Numbered from the stretch's first letter, positions 4,873 through 12,997 are shown. The stretch: DNA of 18,307 nt from CAYPLH01 sp964411505 (GCA_964411505.1 CAYPLH010000071.1:1-18307), one strand, 5' to 3'. Program-made: numbers and translations. Notes: generated from the letters alone by a model not told the origin.

Positions 4873-6624
4873 TTACTTTTTCCTCTTGGATTCTAGAGGA
4901 GGCTTACGATCTATATTTTCTTGTTTTTTCTTTTCTCTTTCAATGACTTGGAATGCTTCTGCTTTACTTCCGGTGGTGGATCGAATCGAGAAAGCAATAT
5001 TCACAATATGATCCGATATTCTTTGTAAAGAAAACAAAACGGAATAGATGCTATTTGACACCTCAACAGGATACATCCCAGAACCTAGACGTACCACATG
5101 TTCATCACGCGTGGAGGATATTAGGATATTAATCTCCTTTTGTAGGTCTGAAATCTTCTTCAAATTTTTAGTTGTACGCTTTGTAAACGCATCAAATCCT
5201 AAGTCGTACATTTTGGATATATTTCTGTAGATTTGGTCAAACTCAGTTTTGGTCTGATCCATAAACTTAACATCATTTATCTTCATATAGTTGGTTTCTT
5301 TTGCTATAAGTACCGCGTAATCTCCCAGCCGCTCAATGTCGTTTGTTACATGATGCAATCCTCCAATCAGTTTTTCATCATCATGTAATTTAGTAACAGA
5401 CGAAATTTTAATGAAAAAACTTGTGATCTTATTTGTTAAGAAATCAATACGATCTTCAACTTCGGCGATTCTTTTACTTTCACTCATATCTTCGTTGACC
5501 AGCGAAGCAAAAGAGCGGTCAATGTTTTCCTTTGCGAGAATTAGCATGTCGTACAATTCCTTTAATGCTTGTTCAATTGCAATCGCCGGTGTCTGTAGGA
5601 AACGATCATCAATATATGACACTTCTTCTAGCTTCGGTTGCTTATCCTTCACCAAATTTGTAATAAAATTGACTAAGGGATCTAAAAATACAAGTAACAC
5701 TAAGGTGTAAAGAGTATTATAAATTAGGTTAAATGCTGCAAGACTAAACTGGGGTTTTCCGGGTAATAGACTTTCAAACATGGCAGTAATGGGTGTTCTG
5801 AAAATAACCAGAATAATTGTAAATGCAGCTGCTCCAATTATACTGGTAATCAGATGGAATAATGCGATACGTTTCCCGTTTGCGTTCGTGGTTAGGGAAG
5901 CCATAATTCCATCACTGCATGTTCCAATATTTGCTCCCATCACTAAGAAGAATGATTGATCTATATCGTGGATAACTCCGGTAGCCAAGAAAGCGATAAA
6001 AACACCAGTAGCTGCCGTAGATGACTGTATAATGGCAGTAAAAAGGATACCTAAGATCACAAGTAAGATGGGATTTTTCATGATTTCATATTTGAAAACT
6101 TTAGAAAGTTGAATGCTCAATGTTGAATCTGACCCACCGATTGCGAATTCCATCACTTCCAGCCCGATAAACAGCATTCCGAATCCGATTAAAAATGGTG
6201 CAATTTTATTAAGGAATTCGTTATTAGTGGTAAAAACAATCAGGACACCGACAAATGCAACCGCTGCAAAAACAGAGCTTATGCTAAAGCCACCTTTGCT
6301 GATGCCTGAAAGAGCAAATATGAATGCTGTAAGAGTGGTTCCTACTTTTGCACCTAAGATAAAACCCGCTCCTTGCTTAACTGTTACAATACCCGCATGA
6401 GCAAGTCCAACTGTCATAATCGAGGAGGCTGAAGAAGATTGAACAAGCGCTGTACCCCCGATTCCAATTCCATAATTAACGACTCTATTTTTATCCATCT
6501 TTTTAAAAAGATTTCGTATTCCCGATCCTGCGCTTTGTTCCAAACCGGAGCTCATCTGCTTCATGCCAAACATAAATACAGCGACTCCACCTAGCATGAG
6601 TAGTACATTCATTAAAATTCCCAT
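4873..6624 (-). CDS. Na+/phosphate cotransporter family protein with PhoU-like tail
   Basis: This 583-residue inner-membrane protein belongs to the NptA/YjbB type of sodium-phosphate symporters. The first 320 or so residues hold two inverted repeats, each with the family's signature, QSSSASS near residue 62 and QSSTAATG near residue 201, plus GAKVGTT and GANIGTC in the matching helices. Residues about 345-560 are a soluble helical region like PhoU, expected on the cytosolic side and often regulatory. The length is normal for PhoU-tailed members. AGGAG lies 7 nt before the ATG. It appears monocistronic. Phosphate is the likely substrate by family, but some members act only in export, so direction is uncertain. 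Confidence 0.93.
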   Translation of the reverse strand: MGILMNVLLMLGGVAVFMFGMKQMSSGLEQSAGSGIRNLFKKMDKNRVVNYGIGIGGTALVQSSSASSIMTVGLAHAGIVTVKQGAGFILGAKVGTTLTAFIFALSGISKGGFSISSVFAAVAFVGVLIVFTTNNEFLNKIAPFLIGFGMLFIGLEVMEFAIGGSDSTLSIQLSKVFKYEIMKNPILLVILGILFTAIIQSSTAATGVFIAFLATGVIHDIDQSFFLVMGANIGTCSDGIMASLTTNANGKRIALFHLITSIIGAAAFTIILVIFRTPITAMFESLLPGKPQFSLAAFNLIYNTLYTLVLLVFLDPLVNFITNLVKDKQPKLEEVSYIDDRFLQTPAIAIEQALKELYDMLILAKENIDRSFASLVNEDMSESKRIAEVEDRIDFLTNKITSFFIKISSVTKLHDDEKLIGGLHHVTNDIERLGDYAVLIAKETNYMKINDVKFMDQTKTEFDQIYRNISKMYDLGFDAFTKRTTKNLKKISDLQKEINILISSTRDEHVVRLGSGMYPVEVSNSIYSVLFSLQRISDHIVNIAFSIRSTTGSKAEAFQVIEREKKKQENIDRKPPLESKRKK

Positions 6625-6656
6625 TACTTTTCTCCTAGTATCTAGTATTTAGTATT

Positions 6657-6705
6657 CATTATTTATCATTTATCATTTATCATTTATCATTCATTATTTA
6701 TTACT
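6657..6705. repeat. Heptamer tandem repeat (CATTTAT)n upstream of transporter gene
   Basis: Three perfect copies of CATTTAT lie end to end at 6667-6687, flanked by imperfect ones on both sides (TATTTAT before, CATTCATTATTTAT after). The preceding bases hold a related TAGTAT(C/T) repeat. The array sits just upstream of the Na/Pi transporter gene, in its likely promoter or leader, so copy-number change could alter expression. It is otherwise low-complexity DNA. Confidence 0.7.
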
Positions 6706-6770
6706 TATTTCTTACTTCACCTTATACAGCAAAAAATACTCAATATTTACGACTTCTACCGTAGCAGAAA

Positions 6771-6845
6771 CATCTAGTGTTTGTGCCTGAGGAAGCTGAA
6801 AACATCAAGCGCATCTACTAGGAATATCTTGAGGGTGCCAACCTT
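6771..6845 (+). pseudogene. Fragment of a large serine recombinase
   Basis: The plus-strand frame reads HLVFVPEEAENIKRIY, then a stop (TAG at 6819-6821), then EYLEGANL. This closely fits the start of the Recombinase domain (PF07508) of large serine recombinases, where VPEEA..IKRIY.EYL.G precedes a DNA-binding helix. Only about 25 codons remain. In the rest of the gene-free stretch 6706-7035 I see AT-rich DNA and no other gene. Confidence 0.5.
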
Positions 6846-7035
6846 CTATTGATAAATAATTATAACACGTATTATATTAAAATTGACAACAAAAATACAA
6901 TTTATTATCAAACAGAAGAATAAAATCATCTCCTTTTAATAATTCATTGCCACCTTTTGTACATAGAAAAAGCCCCTGTAAGTATCTCCTACCTTCATCC
7001 CTTGCTCTGGTCAAGGATAAAAACTAAATTGTACT

Positions 7036-8103
7036 CTATTCTTTTGAAATGCTCTGAAAACCAGATTTCATAGCTAAATACCTTAAAGAAGGTAGGTACA
7101 TAGCTGGAGACTTTAAATTTTTAAGTAGAAGATTAACTTTAATATCATTTACATTCTTCTTGTATCTTTCCAAAAATCCTTCAGAGCCTGTCTGTAGGCT
7201 ATGTGCTAAATGTAATGAGGTTTTTAATGCATAACTGATTCCTTGGGCAGAACTAGGACTAATTGCTCCTGCCGCCTCGCCTATAAGAGCGATGTTTTCA
7301 TCTCCTACATAAAAACTAGATATTTTATTAGGTCTACAGATATATGCCCCTTCTGTTTTTATTCTTTTATCGAAGTTAAAACCGAAATCTCTTAATTTTA
7401 CTTTTAGTAGTTCAAACTTTTCCCAAGGGTTCTCTTTCGGTTTTAGAGCTGACCCTAATAATATGCAATTCTCCTTTGGTATTACCCACGAATAGAAATC
7501 TGTTATTTCTTCATCAAAAATTGCTCCATAATAAGGTATAAGGTTTGCACATTCGAACCATTCTTGAATAGCTATATACTGTTTTGGCATATTAATACCT
7601 TTGCTAATCAAATTCCTTACTTTTGAATTAGCTCCATCTGCACCAATTATGATTCTTGTCTTCGCAAATTTTTCTTGCCCATTATGAATATATCTAATTT
7701 TGTAACCATCCGGTATTTTTGTAAAACCTATGAATAAAGTATTGAATTTTTTTTCTACTTGATCTGCTACTAAGGAAACAAACCATTTATCAAATTTGTC
7801 TCTATCAAAATTTAAGTAAAATCTCTGATATAATCTTTCAATATTATTTGCTATATCAATTGTCCTAACTGCGAAAATTTGTGGATTAACTAATATATCA
7901 CTAGGTAATGATAATCCAAGTCTTGCAATCATTTTCTGAGCATCAGGAGCTAATAGACCTCCACAACACTTACCTTTTTTATTTTTAGGATTCTCATTTT
8001 CCATATCACGTTTATCAATCCATAAAATCTTGTATTTATCACTTATTAATCTAGTAAGGTTTGACCCTGCTGGTCCAGCTCCTATTATTACAATATCGTA
8101 CAC
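7036..8103 (-). CDS. FAD-dependent oxidoreductase, CbrA/geranylgeranyl reductase-like
   Basis: The product is about 355 residues. It opens with a Rossmann FAD-binding motif (IIGAGPAGSN, G8-x-G10-x-x-G13), continues with GKCCGGLLAPDAQK near residues 44-57, has GADGAN in the middle and GEAAGAISPSSAQG near residue 275. These are group-2 FAD monooxygenase/GGR-type motifs; the CCGGLLAPDAQ segment is most like CbrA and its Firmicute relatives, of uncertain substrate. The start is GTG at 8103, 8 nt after GGAGGG. A TTG at 8118 overlaps that ribosome site and is rejected. It lies 25 nt downstream of the CPBP protease gene and is probably co-transcribed. Membrane lipids or isoprenoid chains are plausible substrates by family only. 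Confidence 0.88.
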   Translation of the reverse strand: MYDIVIIGAGPAGSNLTRLISDKYKILWIDKRDMENENPKNKKGKCCGGLLAPDAQKMIARLGLSLPSDILVNPQIFAVRTIDIANNIERLYQRFYLNFDRDKFDKWFVSLVADQVEKKFNTLFIGFTKIPDGYKIRYIHNGQEKFAKTRIIIGADGANSKVRNLISKGINMPKQYIAIQEWFECANLIPYYGAIFDEEITDFYSWVIPKENCILLGSALKPKENPWEKFELLKVKLRDFGFNFDKRIKTEGAYICRPNKISSFYVGDENIALIGEAAGAISPSSAQGISYALKTSLHLAHSLQTGSEGFLERYKKNVNDIKVNLLLKNLKSPAMYLPSLRYLAMKSGFQSISKE

Positions 8104-8128
8104 AAGGATACCCTCCAAAATTTCTCGG

Positions 8129-8998
8129 TTAATATTTCTTTTGTTCTTTTGCAGTGTTCTTCTGGGTATTTTTCATAATCAAGGATTGTTTTTCTTCATG
8201 CTTCAATATATATATACCATATATCCCCAATCCAAGGCAGCTAATTAAAACCATGATTGCCGATATGGGCGGATATATATTTTGTGTTGAAAAAACAAAT
8301 GGCAACCCACACAAATTAACGATAAAATGAAATAACGCAACCAACCATAGATTATTTGTTAGGGCATAAATTGCACCAAAATATACTCCCAATCCTATTG
8401 CCCACAGTATTTTGGCGGAAGCAAGTAATACCGGCATGCCAATCATTCCAAAAATATGTCCCAGACCAAAAATGAATGACGTGATTAATATTGCTACTAG
8501 CTGCGCATTTTTTTTATTATTTAATAATCCAAGAATTGCATTCTGCAATAAACCTCTACAGAAGAATTCTTCTATAATACCCACTCCAATTATGTAAATT
8601 ATCCCTTCAAACAATACTTTCCACACGGTGGGAGAATAATCTAAAGGATAGAGTCCTATGATAAATGCTATACAAGGGATCAGAAATGCGACAAAACAGG
8701 AAATACCATATTTTTTTATTTCTGACTTAAAATTTTTTGATTGAAAACCTATATCGAACATTGGAATTAATATCTTGACTAGACTTATCCCAACAGCCAT
8801 TGAAAATATAATATTAATAAAAAGTGTTATACTAATAGCATCTATATCCGCCACTTCTATATTAACAAAAAAAGCCGTTGGTATTCCTGTAATATACAAG
8901 AATGCAACAATTGCAGCTATTATAATTGCGATAATATTTTCTTTTCTTTCTGTTAGAAATTTATCACTTCTTTGGTGTAACTTTAATTCATTCATCAT
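8129..8998 (-). CDS. CPBP family intramembrane metalloprotease (CAAX/Abi type)
   Basis: The 289-residue protein has about eight membrane helices. The CPBP/Abi (PF02517) motifs are present: EEFFCR (E143, E144, R148), a His after FGLG (H181), and a third motif with H224 and N228 (LFHFIVN). These residues bind the catalytic metal in Rce1-like glutamate proteases. The N-terminal 120 residues (about four helices) are a lineage extension. AGGAGAG lies about 10 nt before the first of two ATGs. Bacterial members cleave unknown membrane substrates, and some serve in bacteriocin immunity. The flavoprotein gene follows after a short gap. Confidence 0.92.
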   Translation of the reverse strand: MMNELKLHQRSDKFLTERKENIIAIIIAAIVAFLYITGIPTAFFVNIEVADIDAISITLFINIIFSMAVGISLVKILIPMFDIGFQSKNFKSEIKKYGISCFVAFLIPCIAFIIGLYPLDYSPTVWKVLFEGIIYIIGVGIIEEFFCRGLLQNAILGLLNNKKNAQLVAILITSFIFGLGHIFGMIGMPVLLASAKILWAIGLGVYFGAIYALTNNLWLVALFHFIVNLCGLPFVFSTQNIYPPISAIMVLISCLGLGIYGIYILKHEEKQSLIMKNTQKNTAKEQKKY

Positions 8999-9096
8999 AA
9001 TTTAAATTCTCTCCTATCAATCTAGTAAGTATTTCATATAACTTGCCATGCTACAGATGTTACGGGACAATCTATCATTCAGGGAATCAATAGTTT

Positions 9097-9303
9097 TTAG
9101 TCATGTTCTGCTTCAGGTGGCATATAGAACGAAGAAAATTTGAAGTCAAATGTCCAACCTTCAAAAGTAATAACTTTATCACCGAATTCTTCCCAAGTAA
9201 GTTTCTTATCCCCTATAGCTACAATGGGATATGTCTCGCCGGTAATTTCATTAAAACCACATTCAATTACTGCATGAACTTCTTTATCAATCCACTCTTC
9301 CAT
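9097..9303 (-). CDS. Small acidic hypothetical protein (68 aa)
   Basis: The start is the ATG at 9303 (MEEWIDKEVHAVIEC...), which has GGAG 8 nt upstream. A longer reading to 9357 would run through a hairpin and is not supported. The product is acidic and Trp/Phe-rich (LTWEEFGDKV, FEGWTFDFKF), with no membrane segment. It looks like a small beta-rich domain of unknown function. It is transcribed away from the 9385 gene, with a hairpin between. I do not recognise the family with confidence. Confidence 0.65.
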   Translation of the reverse strand: MEEWIDKEVHAVIECGFNEITGETYPIVAIGDKKLTWEEFGDKVITFEGWTFDFKFSSFYMPPEAEHD

Positions 9304-9334
9304 TTTAGCGTCTCCGAAAAAAAATAGTGGCTGT

Positions 9335-9362
9335 AAAGGGTACGGAACCACCCGCACCCTTT
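9335..9362 (-). other. Hairpin between divergent small genes
   Basis: AAAGGGTACGG (9335-9345) and CCGCACCCTTT (9352-9362) form an 11-bp stem with a 6-nt loop. There is one mismatch on the plus strand (A/C) that becomes a G-U pair in minus-strand RNA, so the structure is favoured in the leader of the 9303 gene. It is GC-rich against AT-rich flanks, so it may be a mobile-element end or a leader structure. Confidence 0.5.
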
Positions 9363-9367
9363 AAATC

Positions 9368-9380
9368 TGATATAATATCA
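9368..9380 (+). promoter_or_regulatory. Perfect 13-bp palindrome containing a -10 box
   Basis: TGATAT-A-ATATCA is a perfect palindrome with TATAAT at 9371-9376. No -35 box is seen at the right distance. The next ATG is only 8 nt beyond the -10 box, so a transcript from here would be leaderless or nearly so. The palindrome could be an operator. Confidence 0.35.
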
Positions 9381-9384
9381 AATT

Positions 9385-9792
9385 ATGAAAAGTGAACCAA
9401 CCACATTCATTGTATTAGAGGTGGAGCTACCTTTCAAGTGCAATCCTGAAGAATTTGAAAAAAATTATCAGGAAGCATACAAAAACAGAATAACGCACGA
9501 GTTTATACGCAATGGATTGGGGCTTTCAGAGAGTATCAAGCTCAAGCTTAACGGGACTTTTGGCAGATGGCTGCATTTACTTGATGAAAACGACGAGCTT
9601 TACATGGTTAGATACCGCATACAGACAGCATTATGGAGCAATCCAGAAACCGGCAGTGACACTTATGTAAGTATATTCCCCAATTTCATCATAAAATATT
9701 GCCAACCGTGTCTCCACCTGCTTGAGCATATCAGTTGCCATGTTGGAAAGGGTGAGGATATTTTAACGCACATTTCGAGAGCAGATTCTTAA
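9385..9792 (+). CDS. Hypothetical protein, possibly truncated transposase-associated (DUF6431-like)
   Basis: The 135-residue frame has no Shine-Dalgarno site before its ATG. The N-terminal part (about residues 1-90) has well-formed alternating structure and includes GRWLHLLDENDELYMVRYR. Residues about 92-125 (SIFPNFIIKYCQPCLHLLEH, then VGKGEDILTHI) recall, from memory, clostridial proteins annotated with DUF6431, which belong to transposase-like genes and are longer. After GEDILTHI the sequence ends quickly (SRADS), suggesting truncation near 9770 where it meets the AbiEi region. The family link is weak and should be tested. Confidence 0.45.
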   Translation: MKSEPTTFIVLEVELPFKCNPEEFEKNYQEAYKNRITHEFIRNGLGLSESIKLKLNGTFGRWLHLLDENDELYMVRYRIQTALWSNPETGSDTYVSIFPNFIIKYCQPCLHLLEHISCHVGKGEDILTHISRADS

Positions 9793-9819
9793 GCTGCGCA
9801 CCATCTGAGATATTTCTCA

Positions 9820-10416
9820 TTACAGCCACACCCCTATATATGTTTGTACTTTATTTTTAATGTTAAATACACCAGAATACTCAAGTAGCCTTCTAATATC
9901 TATTTTAGGATCTTTTACATATCTTTGAATTGCATTACTAAATACTTCTCTCTCCAATTTGTTTTCATATCTAAGAACATCACATATGGTACGATCTCGA
10001 TTAAACAATTTAACATCTACACCTTCTATTTGAATTATATCGACCCCAACTTCCAGAAGTTTTGGTTCCATATAAAATACATTTATCTGTGGGTAGTCAA
10101 TTTGATATTGGGTTTTGTCACTATCTCTGTCTACAGCTATTTGCCATGCTGCTGGTATCCTGTCTGTATATTCATAAATCATTAACGCGCTTTCAAGAAA
10201 TATTACTGAATTAGGAAATAATCGTGCTATTACAACTTCTTCCGGATATATGCTATCTGACAACTCATAAAATCCACGCTTAATTCTTATTATCTCTCCA
10301 CTTTCTAGAAGTTTATTTATTTGTCTACTTGAAAGTCCCAAATTATTAAGTTCTGAAGTTCTAAGTATTCCGCCATTTTCTCTAAATGCTTTTCGAATTA
10401 TATTTTTTCTCTCCAT
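9820..10416 (-). CDS. AbiEi-family type IV antitoxin / wHTH protein, no toxin partner
   Basis: The product has 198 residues. The N-terminal part (about 1-55) is a winged helix (GILRTSELNNLGLSSRQINK, then IRIKRGFYEL), followed by an AbiEi C-terminal domain (EEVVIARLFPNSVIFLESAL; later VKLFNRDRTICDVLRYENKL). This is the AbiEi_4-type antitoxin and autorepressor of type IV toxin-antitoxin and phage abortive-infection systems. The start is ATG 10416, with AGGTGGG just upstream. AbiEi normally overlaps a downstream AbiEii nucleotidyltransferase gene; here only a 13-codon frame (ATG at 9804, MVRSL...) follows before the scar region, so the toxin is absent. TATAAT at 10469-10474 (minus) is a likely -10 box. 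The protein itself appears intact. Confidence 0.85.
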   Translation of the reverse strand: MERKNIIRKAFRENGGILRTSELNNLGLSSRQINKLLESGEIIRIKRGFYELSDSIYPEEVVIARLFPNSVIFLESALMIYEYTDRIPAAWQIAVDRDSDKTQYQIDYPQINVFYMEPKLLEVGVDIIQIEGVDVKLFNRDRTICDVLRYENKLEREVFSNAIQRYVKDPKIDIRRLLEYSGVFNIKNKVQTYIGVWL

Positions 10417-10551
10417 ATTCCCACCTATATATCCGCATTTCAATTAGTATTGCGGGTATTTTGATGCAATTATACCATAGATTTTTATTAGAAGTAAAGA
10501 ATTTTGTTATAAAATGACTGTTTATATAAATTAATATAAGATAAATAATTA

Positions 10552-10930
10552 TTAAGGTTTATCTTTGAAATTGCATGTCGAAAGGCACTCCGGGTCTTTA
10601 AAGGTGCAGGTTGGATCCACACAAATCTGTCCTGAAGGGATTCCAGCCAGTTCACATTGCCTTTTCACAGTCTGCTGATTATCAATATGATATTTTCCCG
10701 TCTTGCTATAAAATAGTACAAATTGTTCTGCATATTTCAAATCATTAAATTTTTGATACACATCTTCATCTACCTCAAACTTATCCTGACTCAGTGCTTT
10801 CCCCATGTAAACTTGGAACTCCTGAGGATTGCATCCTTCATTCCTTATCAAGTGTTGAAACACCTTAAGGGTAATTTCATTTACTGTGCCCTGCCAGCCC
10901 GAATGAATTACCCCAATCAGTCCAGCAGTC
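10552..10930 (-). pseudogene. 3' half of a YlmD-like (laccase-domain) gene
   Basis: This frame matches the C-terminal half of PF02578 proteins (YlmD/YfiH, purine nucleoside phosphorylase/polyphenol oxidase family). It shows GVIHSGWQGTVNEITLKVF (normally HAGWRGT), later GKYHIDNQQT and CVDPTCTFKDPE. The N-terminal half, with the first metal-binding His and the ADC motif, is missing, and the usual SYRR...TGR tail is replaced by STCNFKDKP and a stop. The open frame extends upstream to 11040 only because it reads the preceding DUF3788 gene out of frame. It is probably the result of a deletion that fused the two genes. Confidence 0.7.
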
Positions 10931-11539
10931 TTAATTACTGCAAGCTGAGCATTTATCAATACATTTTCCTTTTCTGCAATACGCGCTTTCGACAGTACAG
11001 TCTGGCCAATGACAACCATCACAGTTCTTTTCCCAATCACTTACGCCATACACTGCAGAACAGCACTCTTGCGCATATTCTATTTCATCGGCACTAAAAG
11101 TTGTTCGCCCTTTGTAATGAACACACAAATCGCAACGATGCCCGCAATTACTAAGGTGTATGTGTGTTTTGGGGAACGGCTTGCGATTAGGTATTTTTTT
11201 TATCATAATCATTTTTTTGACGACTTCCAGAGTTTCCAAATTATCTACCCGGATCAGCATCCATTTTCCGTCATGGTATGTATGCGCCTCGTCATAAAGC
11301 TCTTGAATCGAATCGGGGAATTCACCGCGCCGCGCTTCAAATTTATCTCTTTCGGCTTTACCGAAAATAATCTGAAAATCATAATGATCCTCGTGTATGT
11401 TGATAGACAGGATGGTTTTCTTGCCTTGACGGAATTTTAAGCAATCAATGTCATAATATTTACCCGGTACTTCATCGAGCTTATACTTACCGCGCATGAA
11501 ACGCATGGTTTCTTCGCTGACTTTTTCCAATTCGGTCAT
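10931..11539 (-). CDS. DUF3788 family protein, C-terminus apparently truncated
   Basis: The 202-residue protein has an N-terminal DUF3788-like domain (about 1-125; CLKFRQGKKTILSINIHEDH, then GKWMLIRVDN). A Cys-rich tail holds CGHRCDLC near residue 132, then CC, CDGC, CRKGKC and CSAC. Relatives continue with roughly 15-20 more residues (a YPC...A.GYR-type ending, from memory). Here the frame stops at CSACSN where the YlmD-like fragment begins. The start ATG overlaps the stop of the preceding gene by 4 nt, with AAGGAG 7-8 nt upstream, so it is the last intact member of the seven-gene operon. The Cys cluster suggests metal binding; the function is unknown. Confidence 0.8.
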   Translation of the reverse strand: MTELEKVSEETMRFMRGKYKLDEVPGKYYDIDCLKFRQGKKTILSINIHEDHYDFQIIFGKAERDKFEARRGEFPDSIQELYDEAHTYHDGKWMLIRVDNLETLEVVKKMIMIKKIPNRKPFPKTHIHLSNCGHRCDLCVHYKGRTTFSADEIEYAQECCSAVYGVSDWEKNCDGCHWPDCTVESAYCRKGKCIDKCSACSN

Positions 11540-12987
11540 GATGATCTCCTTTCTGGTGTATCAACCTCCAGCTTCCCAAATCCTTTAAGATACATCATAT
11601 TCAAAATCGCTCCGTTGCCTTTCCACCAGTTTTTGCTGATAGACCACTCTTCAAGGTAGCCGTTCCAACCCCAAGGAATGTTCCATGAGCCGTCCTCAAG
11701 CTGCGATTTTATAATAAATTCGCATTCATAATCTGCAATATCTCTGTTATCAGCATAGAAAATACTGCTGCGAGTATTGAAAAACTGCGACGGCTTGCAG
11801 ATATAGCCCGTTTCCCATTCGGCGGTGTTTTTTGTCATGTTATGCTGCACTTGCTCCCGCAGGCGTTCTTTCAACGCAGTAAGGTCAATGACATCAACCA
11901 TACCTGTTTCCTCGCAATACTGCCAAAGTCGGATATAGCACGCTGCAGTATGCATATCGCCAAGTAAATCCTGCCCGGAATAAGCATCGTAGGCTTCTTT
12001 GGCAATACGGCAGCCAAGCCGATACAAGTCGCTATCCCTGTCAGCAAAGCGAACGATAAATCCGGCAAAACAAGCGGTCGGATTGTAGGAGTGATGACAA
12101 GTACTATTGCTATCGGTATGCCACCACGGAGCGTGAGGGTAATCGTTGTTGCTTCGTACGGTGTTGTACCAGTTCTTGCCCTCAAAATCCTTGCCGCTTG
12201 CCAAATAACGCAGTATGCCTTGAATAATTGGGTGGGTGTTGTCGGTAAAATTAATCTCACGCAAGATTTCCGTTGCCGTCCATGTCTGAATAGGCGAGGA
12301 GTTTGGATTCCAAGCGTCCGGCTCAAGAGCATGACCGAAACCTCCGTCCTCGTTTTGGTAAGCGGCAAGAGTTACCAGCACAGCTTCTTTTAAGCCACCT
12401 TCAAAGTGATATTGCCACCGTGCTAAGTCGAGCGGACGAGCGTTGCGATAGATGAATATACGAGTTTTTTTGTAAATTGCTTCATTATTTACACTTACCT
12501 TATCGTTTTGAACATAAGGAACAAGGTCTTTCCTGAAAAATATACAACGTTCTGTCTCGGCAAAACCTATACTGAGATGAAAATTGTAGCTCTCTGTATT
12601 TTTAAGCAGGCAATCACTAAGAAACTCGAGGCAACCATTATATCGTGCCCATTCTTCACATAAACCGACAAGCGAAACTGCAACACCGCATAAACGGTAT
12701 TCAAGTCGGACATAGATAGCTTCTAAATAACCAGCATTCCCGGCATGCTCTTTGCCGTTTACATATTCGCTCCTAAGTGCGCCATGACAAACACCTATGG
12801 GTATTTTACCATCAAATGCAAGAAACAACACATGTTGCCTGCTTTCTAAAAGCCCTTTGTTTTCAACAAGCAATTCCTCATATGAATGGTTTTCATATAA
12901 TTCACAGAGTAATTCTGTAAGCGATTCTATGTCGCTTCGCTCCGCTTTACGGTATTGAAAATTGCTTATTTTCTTTGGAATAGCCAT
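11536..12987 (-). CDS. AAC(6')-like GNAT fused to a terpenoid-cyclase-like domain
   Basis: This 483-residue protein has two domains. Residues about 8-155 form a GNAT acetyltransferase with the acetyl-CoA loop RLCGVA. The ending EWARYNGCLEFLSDCLLKNT...FHLSIGF is like aminoglycoside 6'-N-acetyltransferases. Residues about 170-470 form an alpha/alpha-toroid-like region with two QW-type motifs, QNEDGGFG near 208 and QLEDGSWNIPWGW near 432, as in squalene/terpenoid cyclases and prenyltransferases. The catalytic DxDD of cyclases is not seen, so it may bind rather than cyclise. The start is the second ATG, 6 nt after GGAGG; the first ATG abuts that site. It lies 10 nt after a GNAT gene and overlaps the DUF3788 gene by 4 nt. 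Confidence 0.85.
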   Translation of the reverse strand: MAIPKKISNFQYRKAERSDIESLTELLCELYENHSYEELLVENKGLLESRQHVLFLAFDGKIPIGVCHGALRSEYVNGKEHAGNAGYLEAIYVRLEYRLCGVAVSLVGLCEEWARYNGCLEFLSDCLLKNTESYNFHLSIGFAETERCIFFRKDLVPYVQNDKVSVNNEAIYKKTRIFIYRNARPLDLARWQYHFEGGLKEAVLVTLAAYQNEDGGFGHALEPDAWNPNSSPIQTWTATEILREINFTDNTHPIIQGILRYLASGKDFEGKNWYNTVRSNNDYPHAPWWHTDSNSTCHHSYNPTACFAGFIVRFADRDSDLYRLGCRIAKEAYDAYSGQDLLGDMHTAACYIRLWQYCEETGMVDVIDLTALKERLREQVQHNMTKNTAEWETGYICKPSQFFNTRSSIFYADNRDIADYECEFIIKSQLEDGSWNIPWGWNGYLEEWSISKNWWKGNGAILNMMYLKGFGKLEVDTPERRSS

Positions 12988-12997
12988 GCTCATCCTC

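Noticed and set aside
10931..11040. N-terminal extension of the YlmD-like frame (MIGKRTVMVVIGQ...)
   Set aside because: It is the DUF3788 coding sequence read in another frame, not a genuine protein start.
11871..12368. 165-codon minus-strand frame inside the GNAT/cyclase fusion gene
   Set aside because: It is a shadow in another frame; the fusion protein shows clear domain motifs while this frame has none and no ribosome site.
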